Source: Chromatiales bacterium (lineage in GTDB: Bacteria > Pseudomonadota > Gammaproteobacteria > SpSt-1174). From it: a stretch of 64,000 nt of DNA. Position 1 is the first letter of the stretch; every line of letters begins with the position of its first letter. The DNA is taken from assembly GCA_014762505.1 (NCBI GenBank), contig JABURS010000030.1, positions 16,051 through 80,050 on the forward strand, given 5' to 3'. Shown piece by piece: positions 8,383-17,112 of this stretch. A program made the translations under genes and the position numbers. The notes beneath the pieces were generated by a model. It made no database searches. It was given only the letters and a program-made list of their open reading frames with translations, and had not been told where the DNA came from.

Positions 8383-8589
8383 CTAGCGCTCTTCCGGTGG
8401 CAGGGCCATCTTGCCGTAGACGGCGATCGCGGCGCGCCGCTCGCGCGAGAGCCGGCGCACCACGCCCACCGTGTGCTTGAGCTCGGCAGCCGCGGCATAG
8501 GCCTCGTCCACGCTGGCTGCCTTGCGTGCCTGCTGCGGTGCGGAGGCAAACTGCGGCTTGTGCGGTTCCAGTGTCTCGTCTTTCATCAT
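8383..8589 (-). CDS. Small conserved-looking hypothetical protein
   Basis: A 68-residue, mostly helical, charged protein (MMKDETLEPHKPQFA at the start, RRLSRERRAAIAVYGKMALP at the end). I do not recognise a family. The gene call is supported by a GAGGA ribosome-binding site 5-10 bases upstream of tandem ATG codons and by its position in a gap too large for regulation alone. It runs convergent with the BLUF gene and divergent from csoS1D, whose leader it shares. Confidence 0.5.
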   Translation of the reverse strand: MMKDETLEPHKPQFASAPQQARKAASVDEAYAAAAELKHTVGVVRRLSRERRAAIAVYGKMALPPEER

Positions 8590-8804
8590 TGCATCCTCGC
8601 GTCCAGATGAAGCTGACAGGGGTATATTCCGGATACATCTTTATGGCTGCAAGCCCACAAATTGCAGGGACTTGGTGGGCGGCACTTGGGCTGAGGGGTT
8701 TCACATAGACGAATATCTATGTATTGGAAAGTACATATATATTTCCTTTGTCTATGGATAACAGCTAGGATTCGCTCCATGTTACCGCTATCGCGCCCGG
8801 CCGC
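8590..8804. promoter_or_regulatory. AT-rich leader between the small gene and csoS1D
   Basis: 215 bases without a gene. The part from 8700 to 8765 is clearly AT-rich (for example GTACATATATATTTCC) in GC-rich surroundings, as expected for a promoter of csoS1D. No operator with symmetry was recognised. Confidence 0.4.
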
Positions 8805-9419
8805 ATGATCCGGCTCCGTACCTATGTGTATATCGACTCGCTGCAGCCGCAGCTGGCCGAGTACATGGCGACCGTCTCCCAGGGCTTTCTGCCCGTACCG
8901 GGGGACTCCTGCCTGTGGGTGGAGGTTTCGCCGGGTATGGCGGTGCATCGCCTGACGGATGCGGCGCTCAAGGCCACCCGCGTGAACCTGGCCCAGCAGG
9001 TGGTGGAGCGTGAGTATGGCTCCATGGTGCTGCATCACCGCGACCAGAGCGATGTGCGCGAGGCCGGCCGGGTGCTGCTCTCCAAGATCGGCGCCGAGCA
9101 GTCGGACCGCCAGAGCTGCAAGGTGGCCTGGCAGGAGATCATCCGCGGCATGACGCCCGACCACACCGTGCTGATCAACCGCCAGAACCGCCGTGGCTCC
9201 ATGATCCTGCCCGAGCAGAGCATGTTCATCCTGGAGACCGAGCCGGCCGGTTATATCGTGTATGCCGCCAACCAGGCCGAGAAGGCCGCCAACATCACGT
9301 TGATCGACGTACGCGCCGTCGGCGCCTTCGGCCGCCTGACCCTGTCCGGGCGCGAGGCCGACGTGGACGAGGCCGCGGCCGCGGCACTGGCGGCCATCGA
9401 GAACCCGATGGGGACCTGA
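8805..9419 (+). CDS. csoS1D: CsoS1D-type tandem BMC-domain shell protein
   Basis: A 204-residue protein closely resembling CsoS1D, the pseudohexameric (trimeric, two BMC domains per chain) shell protein of alpha-carboxysomes, whose large central pore is thought to gate metabolites such as RuBP. Recognisable stretches are [44 protein letters not shown] and [10 protein letters not shown], with the second BMC domain ending [16 protein letters not shown]. The pore pair Glu68-Arg69 (VVER) matches the gate residues described for CsoS1D. No other carboxysome gene (csoS2, csoSCA, csoS1ABC, cbbLS) is in the window; the nearest RubisCO is form II cbbM. The Nudix gene starts two bases after the stop. 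The first ATG is used; its ribosome-binding site is weak. Confidence 0.92.
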   Translation: MIRLRTYVYIDSLQPQLAEYMATVSQGFLPVPGDSCLWVEVSPGMAVHRLTDAALKATRVNLAQQVVEREYGSMVLHHRDQSDVREAGRVLLSKIGAEQSDRQSCKVAWQEIIRGMTPDHTVLINRQNRRGSMILPEQSMFILETEPAGYIVYAANQAEKAANITLIDVRAVGAFGRLTLSGREADVDEAAAAALAAIENPMGT

Positions 9420-9421
9420 GG

Positions 9422-9985
9422 ATGCATCGCCGGGAACTGCTGCAACTGCTGGCCGGCTATCGCACCCGATTCATGGAGGAGGGCGCCTACCTGCGGCGCG
9501 CCCGCGCCTTCGTCGAGGCGCAGCCCGACTGTTTCTATCGCGAGCTGTGGCCGGCCCATGTGACCGGTTCCGCCTGGGTGGTGAACCCGGACCGCAGCCA
9601 TGTGCTGCTGATGCACCATCGCAAGCACGACCAGTGGTTCCAGCCGGGCGGGCATGCCGACGGTGACGCCGACATCCTGCGCGTGGCCCTGCGCGAAACG
9701 ACCGAGGAGACCGGCCTGGACCCCGCCCAGGTACGGCTGGTGGATGGCAGCATCTTCGATCTCGACATCCACACCATCCCGCCGATGGGGGGCCACCCCG
9801 AGCACTCGCATATCGACGTCCGCTTCCTGGTGGAGATCGATGACCGCCTGCCCATTCCGGGCAACGACGAGTCGCACGAGGTGCGCTGGGTGGCGTTGCA
9901 CGAGGTGTCGCGCTACAACAACAGCCCCTCGACCCGCCGCATGGTGGAAAAGACCCGCTGGCTGCGCAACATCCACGTCGCCTGA
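9422..9985 (+). CDS. Nudix hydrolase
   Basis: A 187-residue Nudix protein. The Nudix box spans residues 77-99, GGHADG...RETTEETGL; the REUXEEXGU half is intact, while the first conserved Glu of the box is Ala. Nudix enzymes cleave nucleoside diphosphates linked to another moiety; the substrate here is unknown. The ATG begins two bases after the csoS1D stop codon, so the two are translationally coupled and probably function together. A house-cleaning role for a damaged or inhibitory phosphorylated metabolite at the shell is an inference only. The next gene is on the other strand. Confidence 0.9.
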   Translation: MHRRELLQLLAGYRTRFMEEGAYLRRARAFVEAQPDCFYRELWPAHVTGSAWVVNPDRSHVLLMHHRKHDQWFQPGGHADGDADILRVALRETTEETGLDPAQVRLVDGSIFDLDIHTIPPMGGHPEHSHIDVRFLVEIDDRLPIPGNDESHEVRWVALHEVSRYNNSPSTRRMVEKTRWLRNIHVA

Positions 9986-10018
9986 GGCCGCCACGGCGCC
10001 GGCGACAGCCCCCCCCGG

Positions 10019-10852
10019 TTACTCCCAGCCCCAGATGTTGTTCATGAGCAGCCGCTCCAGGCCGGCGTATTCCTGCGGGTCGGCGGCGACGAAGGCCGTT
10101 GCCTCCGGGCGGAAGCTGGCGAAGATCCGGCCGGCCACCGGGGCGGCCACCGCGGGGTCGGTCAGGCGCTCGTGCAGGGTCTGCATTTCGGCCGCGCCCA
10201 GCCGGGGTCCGACGGTCAGGGTCTGCTCGGGCAGCGCCGGCACATCGAACACGATCTTCAGCCCCTGGCGCTCCTCCGCCGGAATCTTCTTCTCGAAATA
10301 GAACTCGCGGAACAGGGCGGCCCGGCACTGGCCTTCCCGGAAGGCCTTGTACACGGCGCCAAAGCCGCCGCGCTGGGCATAGACCACGGGCTGCTGCACC
10401 GGGTTGGTGTACTGCGCCATGAACTGCAGGGTGCCGAGATGCGGGGAGGAAAGGCCGCAGACGCGCAGGCCGATGAGCGAGTCGCGGTCGGTCAGGGCGG
10501 GATCGCTGGCCGGGCCGGCCACGAGGAAACGGATCTCGCCCGGCAGCTTCACCACGGGCCGGTGCTGCAGGCGCTGCATGCGCCAGGCGGTGAGATGCGG
10601 GCCGTCGAGGACGATGTCGTATTCCCCGCGGCGCATGGCGAAGGAATAGGTGGTGAAGTCCTTCGGATAGCTGTAGACCACCTCGCGCCCGAGCCACGCG
10701 GAGAGGGCCCGCACCAGCGGCGTGTAGCGTTCCATGTCCTGCTGTTCACTGCCGCGCGGGGGTGAGCTGAAGACCAGGGGGGCTTCCTGCGCCACAAGGG
10801 GGCAGGCAAGCAGGGCCAGCAGCAGGGCGGTGGCGAGTTGGCGGATTGTCAT
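10019..10852 (-). CDS. PhnD-like periplasmic phosphate/phosphonate-type binding protein
   Basis: A 277-residue exported protein of the PhnD/TtrS-sensor-like binding-protein superfamily: signal peptide (residues 4-21, ending CPLVAQ), then VFSSPPRG, the WLGREVVYSYPKDFTTY stretch, YDIVLDGPHLTAWRM and YTNPVQQPVVY. No ABC permease or ATPase gene accompanies it, so it may be an orphan sensor or scavenging protein. It is a distant paralogue of the gene at 49114. The start MTIRQLAT is preferred because GGAG lies nine bases upstream; an ATG 15 bases earlier is possible. Confidence 0.75.
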   Translation of the reverse strand: MTIRQLATALLLALLACPLVAQEAPLVFSSPPRGSEQQDMERYTPLVRALSAWLGREVVYSYPKDFTTYSFAMRRGEYDIVLDGPHLTAWRMQRLQHRPVVKLPGEIRFLVAGPASDPALTDRDSLIGLRVCGLSSPHLGTLQFMAQYTNPVQQPVVYAQRGGFGAVYKAFREGQCRAALFREFYFEKKIPAEERQGLKIVFDVPALPEQTLTVGPRLGAAEMQTLHERLTDPAVAAPVAGRIFASFRPEATAFVAADPQEYAGLERLLMNNIWGWE

Positions 10853-11174
10853 TCTTATTGTCTCCATGCCTGATGGCGGCCATCATGTCCGACCCTTGCG
10901 CGGCGCGCAGTGATTAGATGGGCAAGTCCTGCAGGCTTATTCCCTCTTCTCATGAGCCGCTTTCAACAGGCTGATCCTTATGGTTTTTTATCCTGCCTCG
11001 CTGGCCTGCCAGTACATCCCTTGCAGGTGACGGTTTACCTCACCGGCTGGCTGGGGTATATCAGGTACACAAGACAAGCACGTACATCGTGACTACGCTA
11101 AGTCGATGCAGTGAAGAAGAAACGGGCCCCGAGCCCGCCCTTGTCGTACTGTTCCTACAGGAGGATGTGTCCCC
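10853..11174. promoter_or_regulatory. Divergent leader between PhnD-like gene and TRAP operon
   Basis: 322 bases without a gene. It must carry the promoters of both flanking genes. A GC-rich partial palindrome (GGGCCCCGAGCCCGCCC, about 11126-11142) and the TRAP ribosome-binding site AGGAGG near 11159 are visible. I see no repeat, RNA gene or clear operator. Confidence 0.35.
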
Positions 11175-12170
11175 ATGAAGACCCGTAAATTGCTTGCAGG
11201 CCTGGTGGCGGCGTTCGCGCTGGCGACCTTTTCCACCGGTGCCCTGGCCGATCGCGCCAACTGGCCCAAGTCCGTGACCATCGGCACGGCCTCGCTGGGT
11301 GGCACCTACTTCATCTATGGCGGCGGCTGGGCCCAGGTGGTCTCCGAGGTCGTCGGTGTGCCGGCCAGCGTGGAGAACACCGGTGGTCCGGCGGACAACT
11401 CAGTGCTGGTGAGCAACGGCGTGCATGCCTTCGGCATGGTGACGCTGGGCCCGGCCTATGACGCCTGGACCGGCAACAGCCCGCTGATGCCGGGTCAGGA
11501 ATTCAAGGACATGCGCGCCATCTTCCCGATGTACGCCACGCCCTTCACGGTGGTGACGCTGAAGAGCTCCGGCATCGACAGCATGGCCGAGCTCGACGGC
11601 AAGCGCGTGGGCCCGGGCCCGGCCTCCGGTACGGCCGGTTCCTTCGTGCCGCGCTTTCTCAAGGACGTGGGTGTGAACGCGCGCATCCAGAACGGTAGCT
11701 GGAACGACCTGTCCCGCAACATGCAGGACGGTCAGCTCGATGCCGTGTTCTTCGGGGCCGGCATCCCGGTGTCCGCCGCCTCCGCCATCGAGGCGCAGCA
11801 GGAGATCAACGTCTTCTCCTTCTCCGAGGAGAACCGCAAGATGCTGCTGGACAAGTACCCCTTCCTGGTGCCGTTCAACGTGCCGAAGGGTACCTACAAG
11901 GCCGTGACGCAAGACATGCCCACCGTGGCCATCTGGAACTTCGCCATCGCCAACAAGGACCTGCCGGATGACTTCGTCTACGAAGTGGTGAAGGCGGTGA
12001 TGGAAAACAACGACCGCATGGTCCAGACCCACAAGACGGCGCGCTCCACCATCCCGGACAACTTCGACAAGAACGGCTTCCTGTGGATGCACCCCGGCGC
12101 CATCAAGTACTTCCAGGAAAAGGGTTACACCGTCCCCGACAGCCTCTACCCGCCCGAATACAAGAAATAA
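11175..12170 (+). CDS. TAXI-family TRAP transporter solute-binding protein
   Basis: A 331-residue periplasmic binding protein with a signal peptide (residues 5-25, ending GALAD). The TAXI signature is clear: VTIGTASLGGTYFIYGGGWA, then VENTGGPADNSVLVSNG and GPGPASGTAGSF. TAXI-TRAP systems import organic acids such as 2-oxoglutarate, glutamate or similar solutes using ion gradients; the substrate cannot be told from sequence. It has a good ribosome-binding site (AGGAGG) and is followed after 173 bases by the fused TRAP membrane component, with a hairpin in between that could favour high expression of the binding protein. Confidence 0.93.
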   Translation: MKTRKLLAGLVAAFALATFSTGALADRANWPKSVTIGTASLGGTYFIYGGGWAQVVSEVVGVPASVENTGGPADNSVLVSNGVHAFGMVTLGPAYDAWTGNSPLMPGQEFKDMRAIFPMYATPFTVVTLKSSGIDSMAELDGKRVGPGPASGTAGSFVPRFLKDVGVNARIQNGSWNDLSRNMQDGQLDAVFFGAGIPVSAASAIEAQQEINVFSFSEENRKMLLDKYPFLVPFNVPKGTYKAVTQDMPTVAIWNFAIANKDLPDDFVYEVVKAVMENNDRMVQTHKTARSTIPDNFDKNGFLWMHPGAIKYFQEKGYTVPDSLYPPEYKK

Positions 12171-12215
12171 GGGCGGGACACCATCCGGTGTTTCCCGTTG
12201 ACCTGACAGGATAGG

Positions 12216-12255
12216 ACCCCGGCCCCTCCCGCCTCTGGCGCGAGGGGCCTCGGCC
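12216..12255 (+). other. Intercistronic hairpin in the TRAP operon
   Basis: GGCCCCTC (12221-12228) pairs with GAGGGGCC (12242-12249). It sits 50 bases after the binding-protein stop and has no T run, so it is more likely an mRNA-stabilising or attenuating element than a full terminator. Confidence 0.45.
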
Positions 12256-12343
12256 GTGTCGTGGACAGGACGTCCCTGGCCCGGCCCAACCTCGCCATGC
12301 AGCAGCGGCTGCCGCATGTGTCGACACGAGGCCCACAAACACC

Positions 12344-14863
12344 ATGACACACAAGCACTCGCCCGAAGAAGTCGCCACGGGCCCGGTCATCGCCGAGGGC
12401 ATCGACCAGGAACCCACCGCCGACAGTGAGCGGCGCCCGGGAGGCTGGCAGGCCCGGTTCTTTTTCACGCTCGGCCTGCTGTTCACGGCCTGGCACCTGT
12501 TCACGCTCAACCTCTACCCGATCGAGACCTGGACCTTTCGCATCGTCCACGTGATGGGCGGATCGGTGCTGGGTTTCGGTCTGTTCGCCGCCGCGGGCAT
12601 CGGCCTGACGCGGCAGACGCGTGCGCCACGCACTGCCCTGATCGTGGCCGTCGCCACCCTGGTCACGGCACTGGCCGCCCTGCATTTCCTCAAGGGCGCC
12701 TTCTTCAAGGCCGAGTGGGTCGCCGCCATGGAGGCCGGCGGCCTCTGGTTCTGGCTGTACCTGCTCGGTGGCATCATCCTGCTGGGTTCGCTGCTCTGGG
12801 CCTGTGTGGGCCGCGACCGGGCCCCGGCCCTGCTTGAACTCATCCCGCTGGGCATTGCCGTGGCGGCCATCGGCATCGCGCTGTCCATGGCGGGCTACGC
12901 CTTCTACCTGCGCTACGCCGCGGACATGCAGTTTCCGCCGCCGTGGGTGTTCAACTGGTTTGGCCCGGCGCTGGTGGTGGCGGCGCTCACCGCCGTGCTG
13001 AGCGGCTGGGTCTTCGGCAGCCGCGGACACGCGGTGAGCTGGACGGACTGGGTGCTGGTGCTCGCGGCCCTGTGCGTGGGCTTTTACATGATCTTCAACC
13101 TGCAGGTGCTGCAGTTCCGCGCCGGTGTGCTGCCCATGCAGCCCGATTTCCTCACGGCATTCACCGGCATCGTGCTGGTGCTGGAACTCACGCGCCGGCT
13201 GGCCGGGCTGGCCTTGCCGATCATCGCCATGCTGTTCATCGCCTACGTGTTCCTCGGCACCGAACTGCCGGGCTTCCTGCAGCACAACGGCGCCACGCCG
13301 GAGCGCTTCTTCTCCTATCTCTATGCGCTGGATGGCGTGTTCGGTGTCACGACCGCCGTCTCCTCCACCTATATCATCCTGTTCATCATCTTCGGCGCCT
13401 TTCTGCAGGCCTCGAAGGTGGGTGACTACTTCGTGAACTTCGCCTTCTCCGTGGCGGGTGCGGCGCGCGGCGGGCCGGCCAAGGTGGCGGTGTTCGCCAG
13501 CGCGCTGATGGGCACCATCAACGGCACCTCGGCCGGCAACGTGGTGGCCACCGGGTCGATGACCATCCCGCTGATGAAGCGGGTCGGTTACGGTTCGCGC
13601 AGTTCCGCCGCCATCGAGGCGGCCGCCTCCACCGGGGGGCAGATCCTGCCGCCGGTGATGGGGGCAGGCGCCTTCATCATGGCCGAGGTCACCGAGATCC
13701 CGTATACCGAGATCGTGGTGGCGGCCGTGATCCCGGCGCTGCTGTACTTCGTCGCCATCTTCTTCATGGTGGACGGCGAGGCACTGCGCAAGGGACTGAA
13801 GGGCATTCCGCGCAAGGACCTGCCGGTGATGCGCGAGATGCTCAAGCGCGTCTACCTGTTCGCTCCGTTGCTGATCCTGGTGGTGGCCCTGTTCAGCGGC
13901 AACTCGGTGATCCGTGCCGGTTCCCTGGCCCTGCTCATCACCATGATCGTCGCCTCCCCGCTGCGCTACTCGCTCAAGCTCTCGCTGCCGGTGGCCATTG
14001 TCGCGCTGCTGGGCATCACCGGGCTCAACGTCTTCGGCATCCTCACCATGCCGAGCCTGATGGAAACGGCCGGCATAGAGGTGCCGCGCTGGCTGAGCAT
14101 CCTGGCCATACTCGGGCTGGCGCTGGTGCTGGCGAAGGGCATGGGCTTTACGCGCTCGATCAAGGGGCTGGAGCTCGGCGCGCGCATGAGCCTGCAGATC
14201 CTGGCCGTGTGTGCCTGTGCGGGCATCATCGTCGGTGTCATCGCCTTCACCGGCGTGGGCGGGCGCTTCGCCAACGTGCTGCTGCTGCTGGCCGAAGGCA
14301 GCCAGCTCGTCGCCCTGATCTTCGCCATGATGATCTCCATCCTGCTCGGCATGGGCATGCCGACCACGGCCGCCTATGCCGTGGCCGCCTCGGTGGTCGC
14401 GCCGGGCCTGCAGCGCATGGGCATCGACCCGCTGGTGGCGCACATGTTCGTGTTCTATTACGCGGTCATCTCCGCCATCACACCGCCGGTGGCCCTGGCC
14501 GCCTTCGCCGGCGCGGGGATCAGTGGGGCCAATCCGCTGTCCACCTCCGTCGAGAGCTTCAAGGTGGGGCTGGCCGCCTTCATCGTGCCGTTCATGTTCT
14601 TCTACAGCCCGGGCCTGTTGATGCAGGGCGAGTGGCTGGTGATCGCGCGCAACGTGGTGACCGCCCTGTTCGGCGTGTACCTGCTGGCCGGCGCGGTGGT
14701 GGGCTACTTCAAGGGGCCGCTCACCTGGTATGCGCGCCTGCCGCTGGTGGTCGCGGCGATACTCATGATCTCGGGTACCCTGGTCACGGACCTCATCGGC
14801 ATCGCCATCGCGGTGATCGTGTTCCTGCTGCAGCGTTATCGCCACCGCCCCGCGGCGGCCTGA
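12344..14863 (+). CDS. TRAP transporter fused permease (4TM + 12TM)
   Basis: An 839-residue integral membrane protein combining the small (DctQ-like) and large (DctM-like) TRAP subunits, the form used by TAXI systems. About 18 hydrophobic segments are visible. The large-subunit core has GTINGTSAGNVVATGSMTIP, then GGQILPPVMGAGAFIMAE and MGMPTTAAYAVAA, and the second half repeats ITPPVALAAFAGAGISG. It works with the binding protein upstream to import an unknown carboxylate-like solute. The product ends just before a very strong terminator shared with the convergent gene. Confidence 0.95.
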   Translation: MTHKHSPEEVATGPVIAEGIDQEPTADSERRPGGWQARFFFTLGLLFTAWHLFTLNLYPIETWTFRIVHVMGGSVLGFGLFAAAGIGLTRQTRAPRTALIVAVATLVTALAALHFLKGAFFKAEWVAAMEAGGLWFWLYLLGGIILLGSLLWACVGRDRAPALLELIPLGIAVAAIGIALSMAGYAFYLRYAADMQFPPPWVFNWFGPALVVAALTAVLSGWVFGSRGHAVSWTDWVLVLAALCVGFYMIFNLQVLQFRAGVLPMQPDFLTAFTGIVLVLELTRRLAGLALPIIAMLFIAYVFLGTELPGFLQHNGATPERFFSYLYALDGVFGVTTAVSSTYIILFIIFGAFLQASKVGDYFVNFAFSVAGAARGGPAKVAVFASALMGTINGTSAGNVVATGSMTIPLMKRVGYGSRSSAAIEAAASTGGQILPPVMGAGAFIMAEVTEIPYTEIVVAAVIPALLYFVAIFFMVDGEALRKGLKGIPRKDLPVMREMLKRVYLFAPLLILVVALFSGNSVIRAGSLALLITMIVASPLRYSLKLSLPVAIVALLGITGLNVFGILTMPSLMETAGIEVPRWLSILAILGLALVLAKGMGFTRSIKGLELGARMSLQILAVCACAGIIVGVIAFTGVGGRFANVLLLLAEGSQLVALIFAMMISILLGMGMPTTAAYAVAASVVAPGLQRMGIDPLVAHMFVFYYAVISAITPPVALAAFAGAGISGANPLSTSVESFKVGLAAFIVPFMFFYSPGLLMQGEWLVIARNVVTALFGVYLLAGAVVGYFKGPLTWYARLPLVVAAILMISGTLVTDLIGIAIAVIVFLLQRYRHRPAAA

Positions 14864-14874
14864 CAGGAGCGTCC

Positions 14875-14913
14875 AGAAGAAGACGCCCGGGCTGGTCCCG
14901 GGCGTCTTCTTCT
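14875..14913. terminator. Bidirectional terminator after the TRAP operon
   Basis: A perfect 17-bp inverted repeat, AGAAGAAGACGCCCGGG (14875-14891) and its complement (14897-14913), with a 5-base loop. It lies between the convergent TRAP permease gene and the small minus-strand gene and could stop transcription from both sides. Confidence 0.85.
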
Positions 14914-14930
14914 GCATGGCGGCCGCGGCG

Positions 14931-15236
14931 TCAGAGGTACTTGATGCGCTGGCGCAGGTCCTCGATGTCCGTGGTCGCGTCCGCCAGGGTCTCGCCGTCG
15001 GCGGCGGTGCCGACGATCACGCCCTTGCCCGATACCGGGATGATGCTGTCGATCTGGAAGCGCCCGGCGGTGCCGCGCAGAAAGCATTCCTCGTCGAAGT
15101 AGAGGCGATCGCCGGCCTTGCCCACGGCGTCTGACTCGAGGGTGTCATAGCCGATCCGCGTCGCGATCTCGTCCCTGCCGTTGATGTCGATGACCTCGAG
15201 CTGCTGTGCCTGCGGGTCGATCAGGATGGCCTTCAT
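14931..15236 (-). CDS. Hypothetical protein, 101 residues (DUF3846-like start)
   Basis: A soluble 101-residue protein starting MKAILIDPQAQQLEVIDING, containing LYFDEECFLRGTAGRFQID and a glycine-rich GKGVIVGT turn. The opening resembles small DUF3846-like proteins of phages and proteobacteria, but I cannot assign a function. No signal peptide or membrane segment. It is a single gene reading toward the shared terminator. ATG start after AGGAGAACGAC. Confidence 0.6.
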   Translation of the reverse strand: MKAILIDPQAQQLEVIDINGRDEIATRIGYDTLESDAVGKAGDRLYFDEECFLRGTAGRFQIDSIIPVSGKGVIVGTAADGETLADATTDIEDLRQRIKYL

Positions 15237-15460
15237 GTCGTTCTCCTGCCGGTGGTCTTGATAAGCGGTATCGCAAGCTTAGTCGGCCCGGAGTCCGTGG
15301 TGAAATCATGAATCGCTATCGCCGCGAGAGGGGCTGTCTATCGGTGGTGGCGGTTGCTGTGCGACTTATGCCGGGAATTTCCCCGTCATCGTCCGGTCAA
15401 TAGGCAGGTATGTCGTCCCGGTCAGGCCGGGGTATCGGGGAGCAATAACCGGGGGTGTCC

Positions 15461-16984
15461 ATGGCAAGACCGCGTGCGCGGCTGGCGATTTACGCGCTGG
15501 CCATCTTTCTGAGTTCGGCCGGCCTGATGGCGCTGGAGATCGCGGCGGCACGCCTGCTGGCGCCCTATATCGGGGCCTCGCTGTATTCCTGGACGGCGAT
15601 CATCGGGGTGGTGCTCGGCGGGCTGTCGCTGGGCAACTGGCTGGGAGGGGTGTGGGCCGACCGCGGGGCCGGCGAGTCGGTGGCCGGCTGGGTGTTGGGG
15701 GCCGGGGCGCTGGCCTGTGTCGGTGTGCTGCTGCTGCTCACCCTGATCGCCGGTCCGTTGCAGCGCCTGGAGATCGGCCTGCTGGCCGCGAGTTTCCTCT
15801 ACGTGGCCGCCCTGTTCTTCGTGCCGGCGGTGCTGCTCGGCGTGGTCACGCCCCTGCTCACCACCCTGGCCCTCAGGCTCGACGCCCGTACCGGCCACGT
15901 GGTGGGCATGATGCATGCCCTGGCCGCCTTCGGCAGCATCGTCGGCACCTTCGCCACCGGTTATCTCTTCATCCAGTACTTCGGTACCCAGGCGGTGATC
16001 CTCGGCACCGGGGCGATGATGGCCCTGCTGGCCCTGGTATTCCTGCGGGGACGACTGCCTGCCGTGGCCATCCTGGCGGTGCTGGCCGTGGGCCTCGTCA
16101 CCTGGACCGGGGCCCGCGGCGGCCTGCAGGTGCCCTGCGACCGGGAGACGAACTACTTCTGCATCCGCGTGGTGGACATGACCCGCGACATGCCCTTCGG
16201 CGAGGCGCGCGGCATGGTGCTCGATCACCTGCTGCATGGCATCAGCCACCGGCAGCGTCCGCAGTTCCTGCCATCACCATATACCCATCTCATGGCCGAG
16301 GTCATCGATCTGCATGCCGGCGGCGTGCAGGGGCGGCCACTGCGCAGCTTCTTTGCCGGTGGCGGGGCCTATACCCAGCCGCGCGCCCTGCGGGCGCGCT
16401 ATCCCGATGCCCGTATCGTGATCGCCGAGATCGACCCGGCCGTGACCGAGATGGCGCGGGCGCAGCTCTACTACGACGGCGCAGAGGACGTGATCATCCA
16501 TGCGGATGCACGTCGTGTACTCAACACCCAGCCCGAGAGCTATTTCGACGTCATCGTGGGGGACGTCTTCCATGACATCGCCATTCCCTATCACCTGGTG
16601 ACGGCGGAATACGCCGAGCTGGTGCGCTCCCGTCTCACGGCGGACGGCCTGTACGTACTCAACGTGGTGGACGCCCACCCCGATCCCCGCCTGGTGAAGA
16701 GCATCGTGAAGACCCTGGGGACCGTCTTCCCGGACGTGCGCGTGTGGCTGGAGGAGTGGCCGCAGCGGCCCGAACGCATGACCTACGTGATCACCATGGG
16801 TGGCAGCGTCGCACTGCCCGATCGCCTGGTTGCCCGCCACTGGCCGCCGCGGGAGTGGCTGGATGTGAGCGAACGGCTCGCCACCACCGGCACGCCGCTG
16901 GCCGGCCTGCCGGTGCTCACCGACGACCGGGCGCCCGTGGAACGCCTGCTGTCGACACTGATCTTCGGCGAGCTGGGGCGCTAG
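15461..16984 (+). CDS. Membrane-anchored spermidine synthase-like protein (fused MFS/spermidine synthase)
   Basis: A protein of about 507 residues with six to seven transmembrane helices in residues 8-220 (MALEIAAARLLAPYIGASLYSW is characteristic of the family, as is VGMMHALAAFGSIVGTFATGY) and a C-terminal Rossmann domain like polyamine aminopropyltransferases (FFAGGGAYTQPRALRARYP, then IAEIDPAVTEMA and YDGAEDVIIHADARRVL). The glycine-rich loop and the acidic residue after it suggest binding of a nucleoside cofactor. Whether it makes a polyamine is unknown; members of this family often lack that activity. ATG 15461 is chosen because GGGGG lies five bases upstream; a GTG six bases earlier is possible. 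Confidence 0.85.
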   Translation: MARPRARLAIYALAIFLSSAGLMALEIAAARLLAPYIGASLYSWTAIIGVVLGGLSLGNWLGGVWADRGAGESVAGWVLGAGALACVGVLLLLTLIAGPLQRLEIGLLAASFLYVAALFFVPAVLLGVVTPLLTTLALRLDARTGHVVGMMHALAAFGSIVGTFATGYLFIQYFGTQAVILGTGAMMALLALVFLRGRLPAVAILAVLAVGLVTWTGARGGLQVPCDRETNYFCIRVVDMTRDMPFGEARGMVLDHLLHGISHRQRPQFLPSPYTHLMAEVIDLHAGGVQGRPLRSFFAGGGAYTQPRALRARYPDARIVIAEIDPAVTEMARAQLYYDGAEDVIIHADARRVLNTQPESYFDVIVGDVFHDIAIPYHLVTAEYAELVRSRLTADGLYVLNVVDAHPDPRLVKSIVKTLGTVFPDVRVWLEEWPQRPERMTYVITMGGSVALPDRLVARHWPPREWLDVSERLATTGTPLAGLPVLTDDRAPVERLLSTLIFGELGR

Positions 16985-17112
16985 CCAGGGTCCGTTGATT
17001 GTCCGCCATAGGCCGGTCACCCCGGGTCAGGGGCCGATCTGGTTTAAGATAACGTTGTGAGCCATACCGCCCGCCTTCCGTCCATTCGCTGCCCGCTACG
17101 CAGGCGCTTCCG

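Noticed and set aside
12216..12255. Complete transcription terminator between the TRAP binding protein and permease
   Set aside because: The hairpin lacks a T run and the two genes must be co-expressed; kept only as an intercistronic element.
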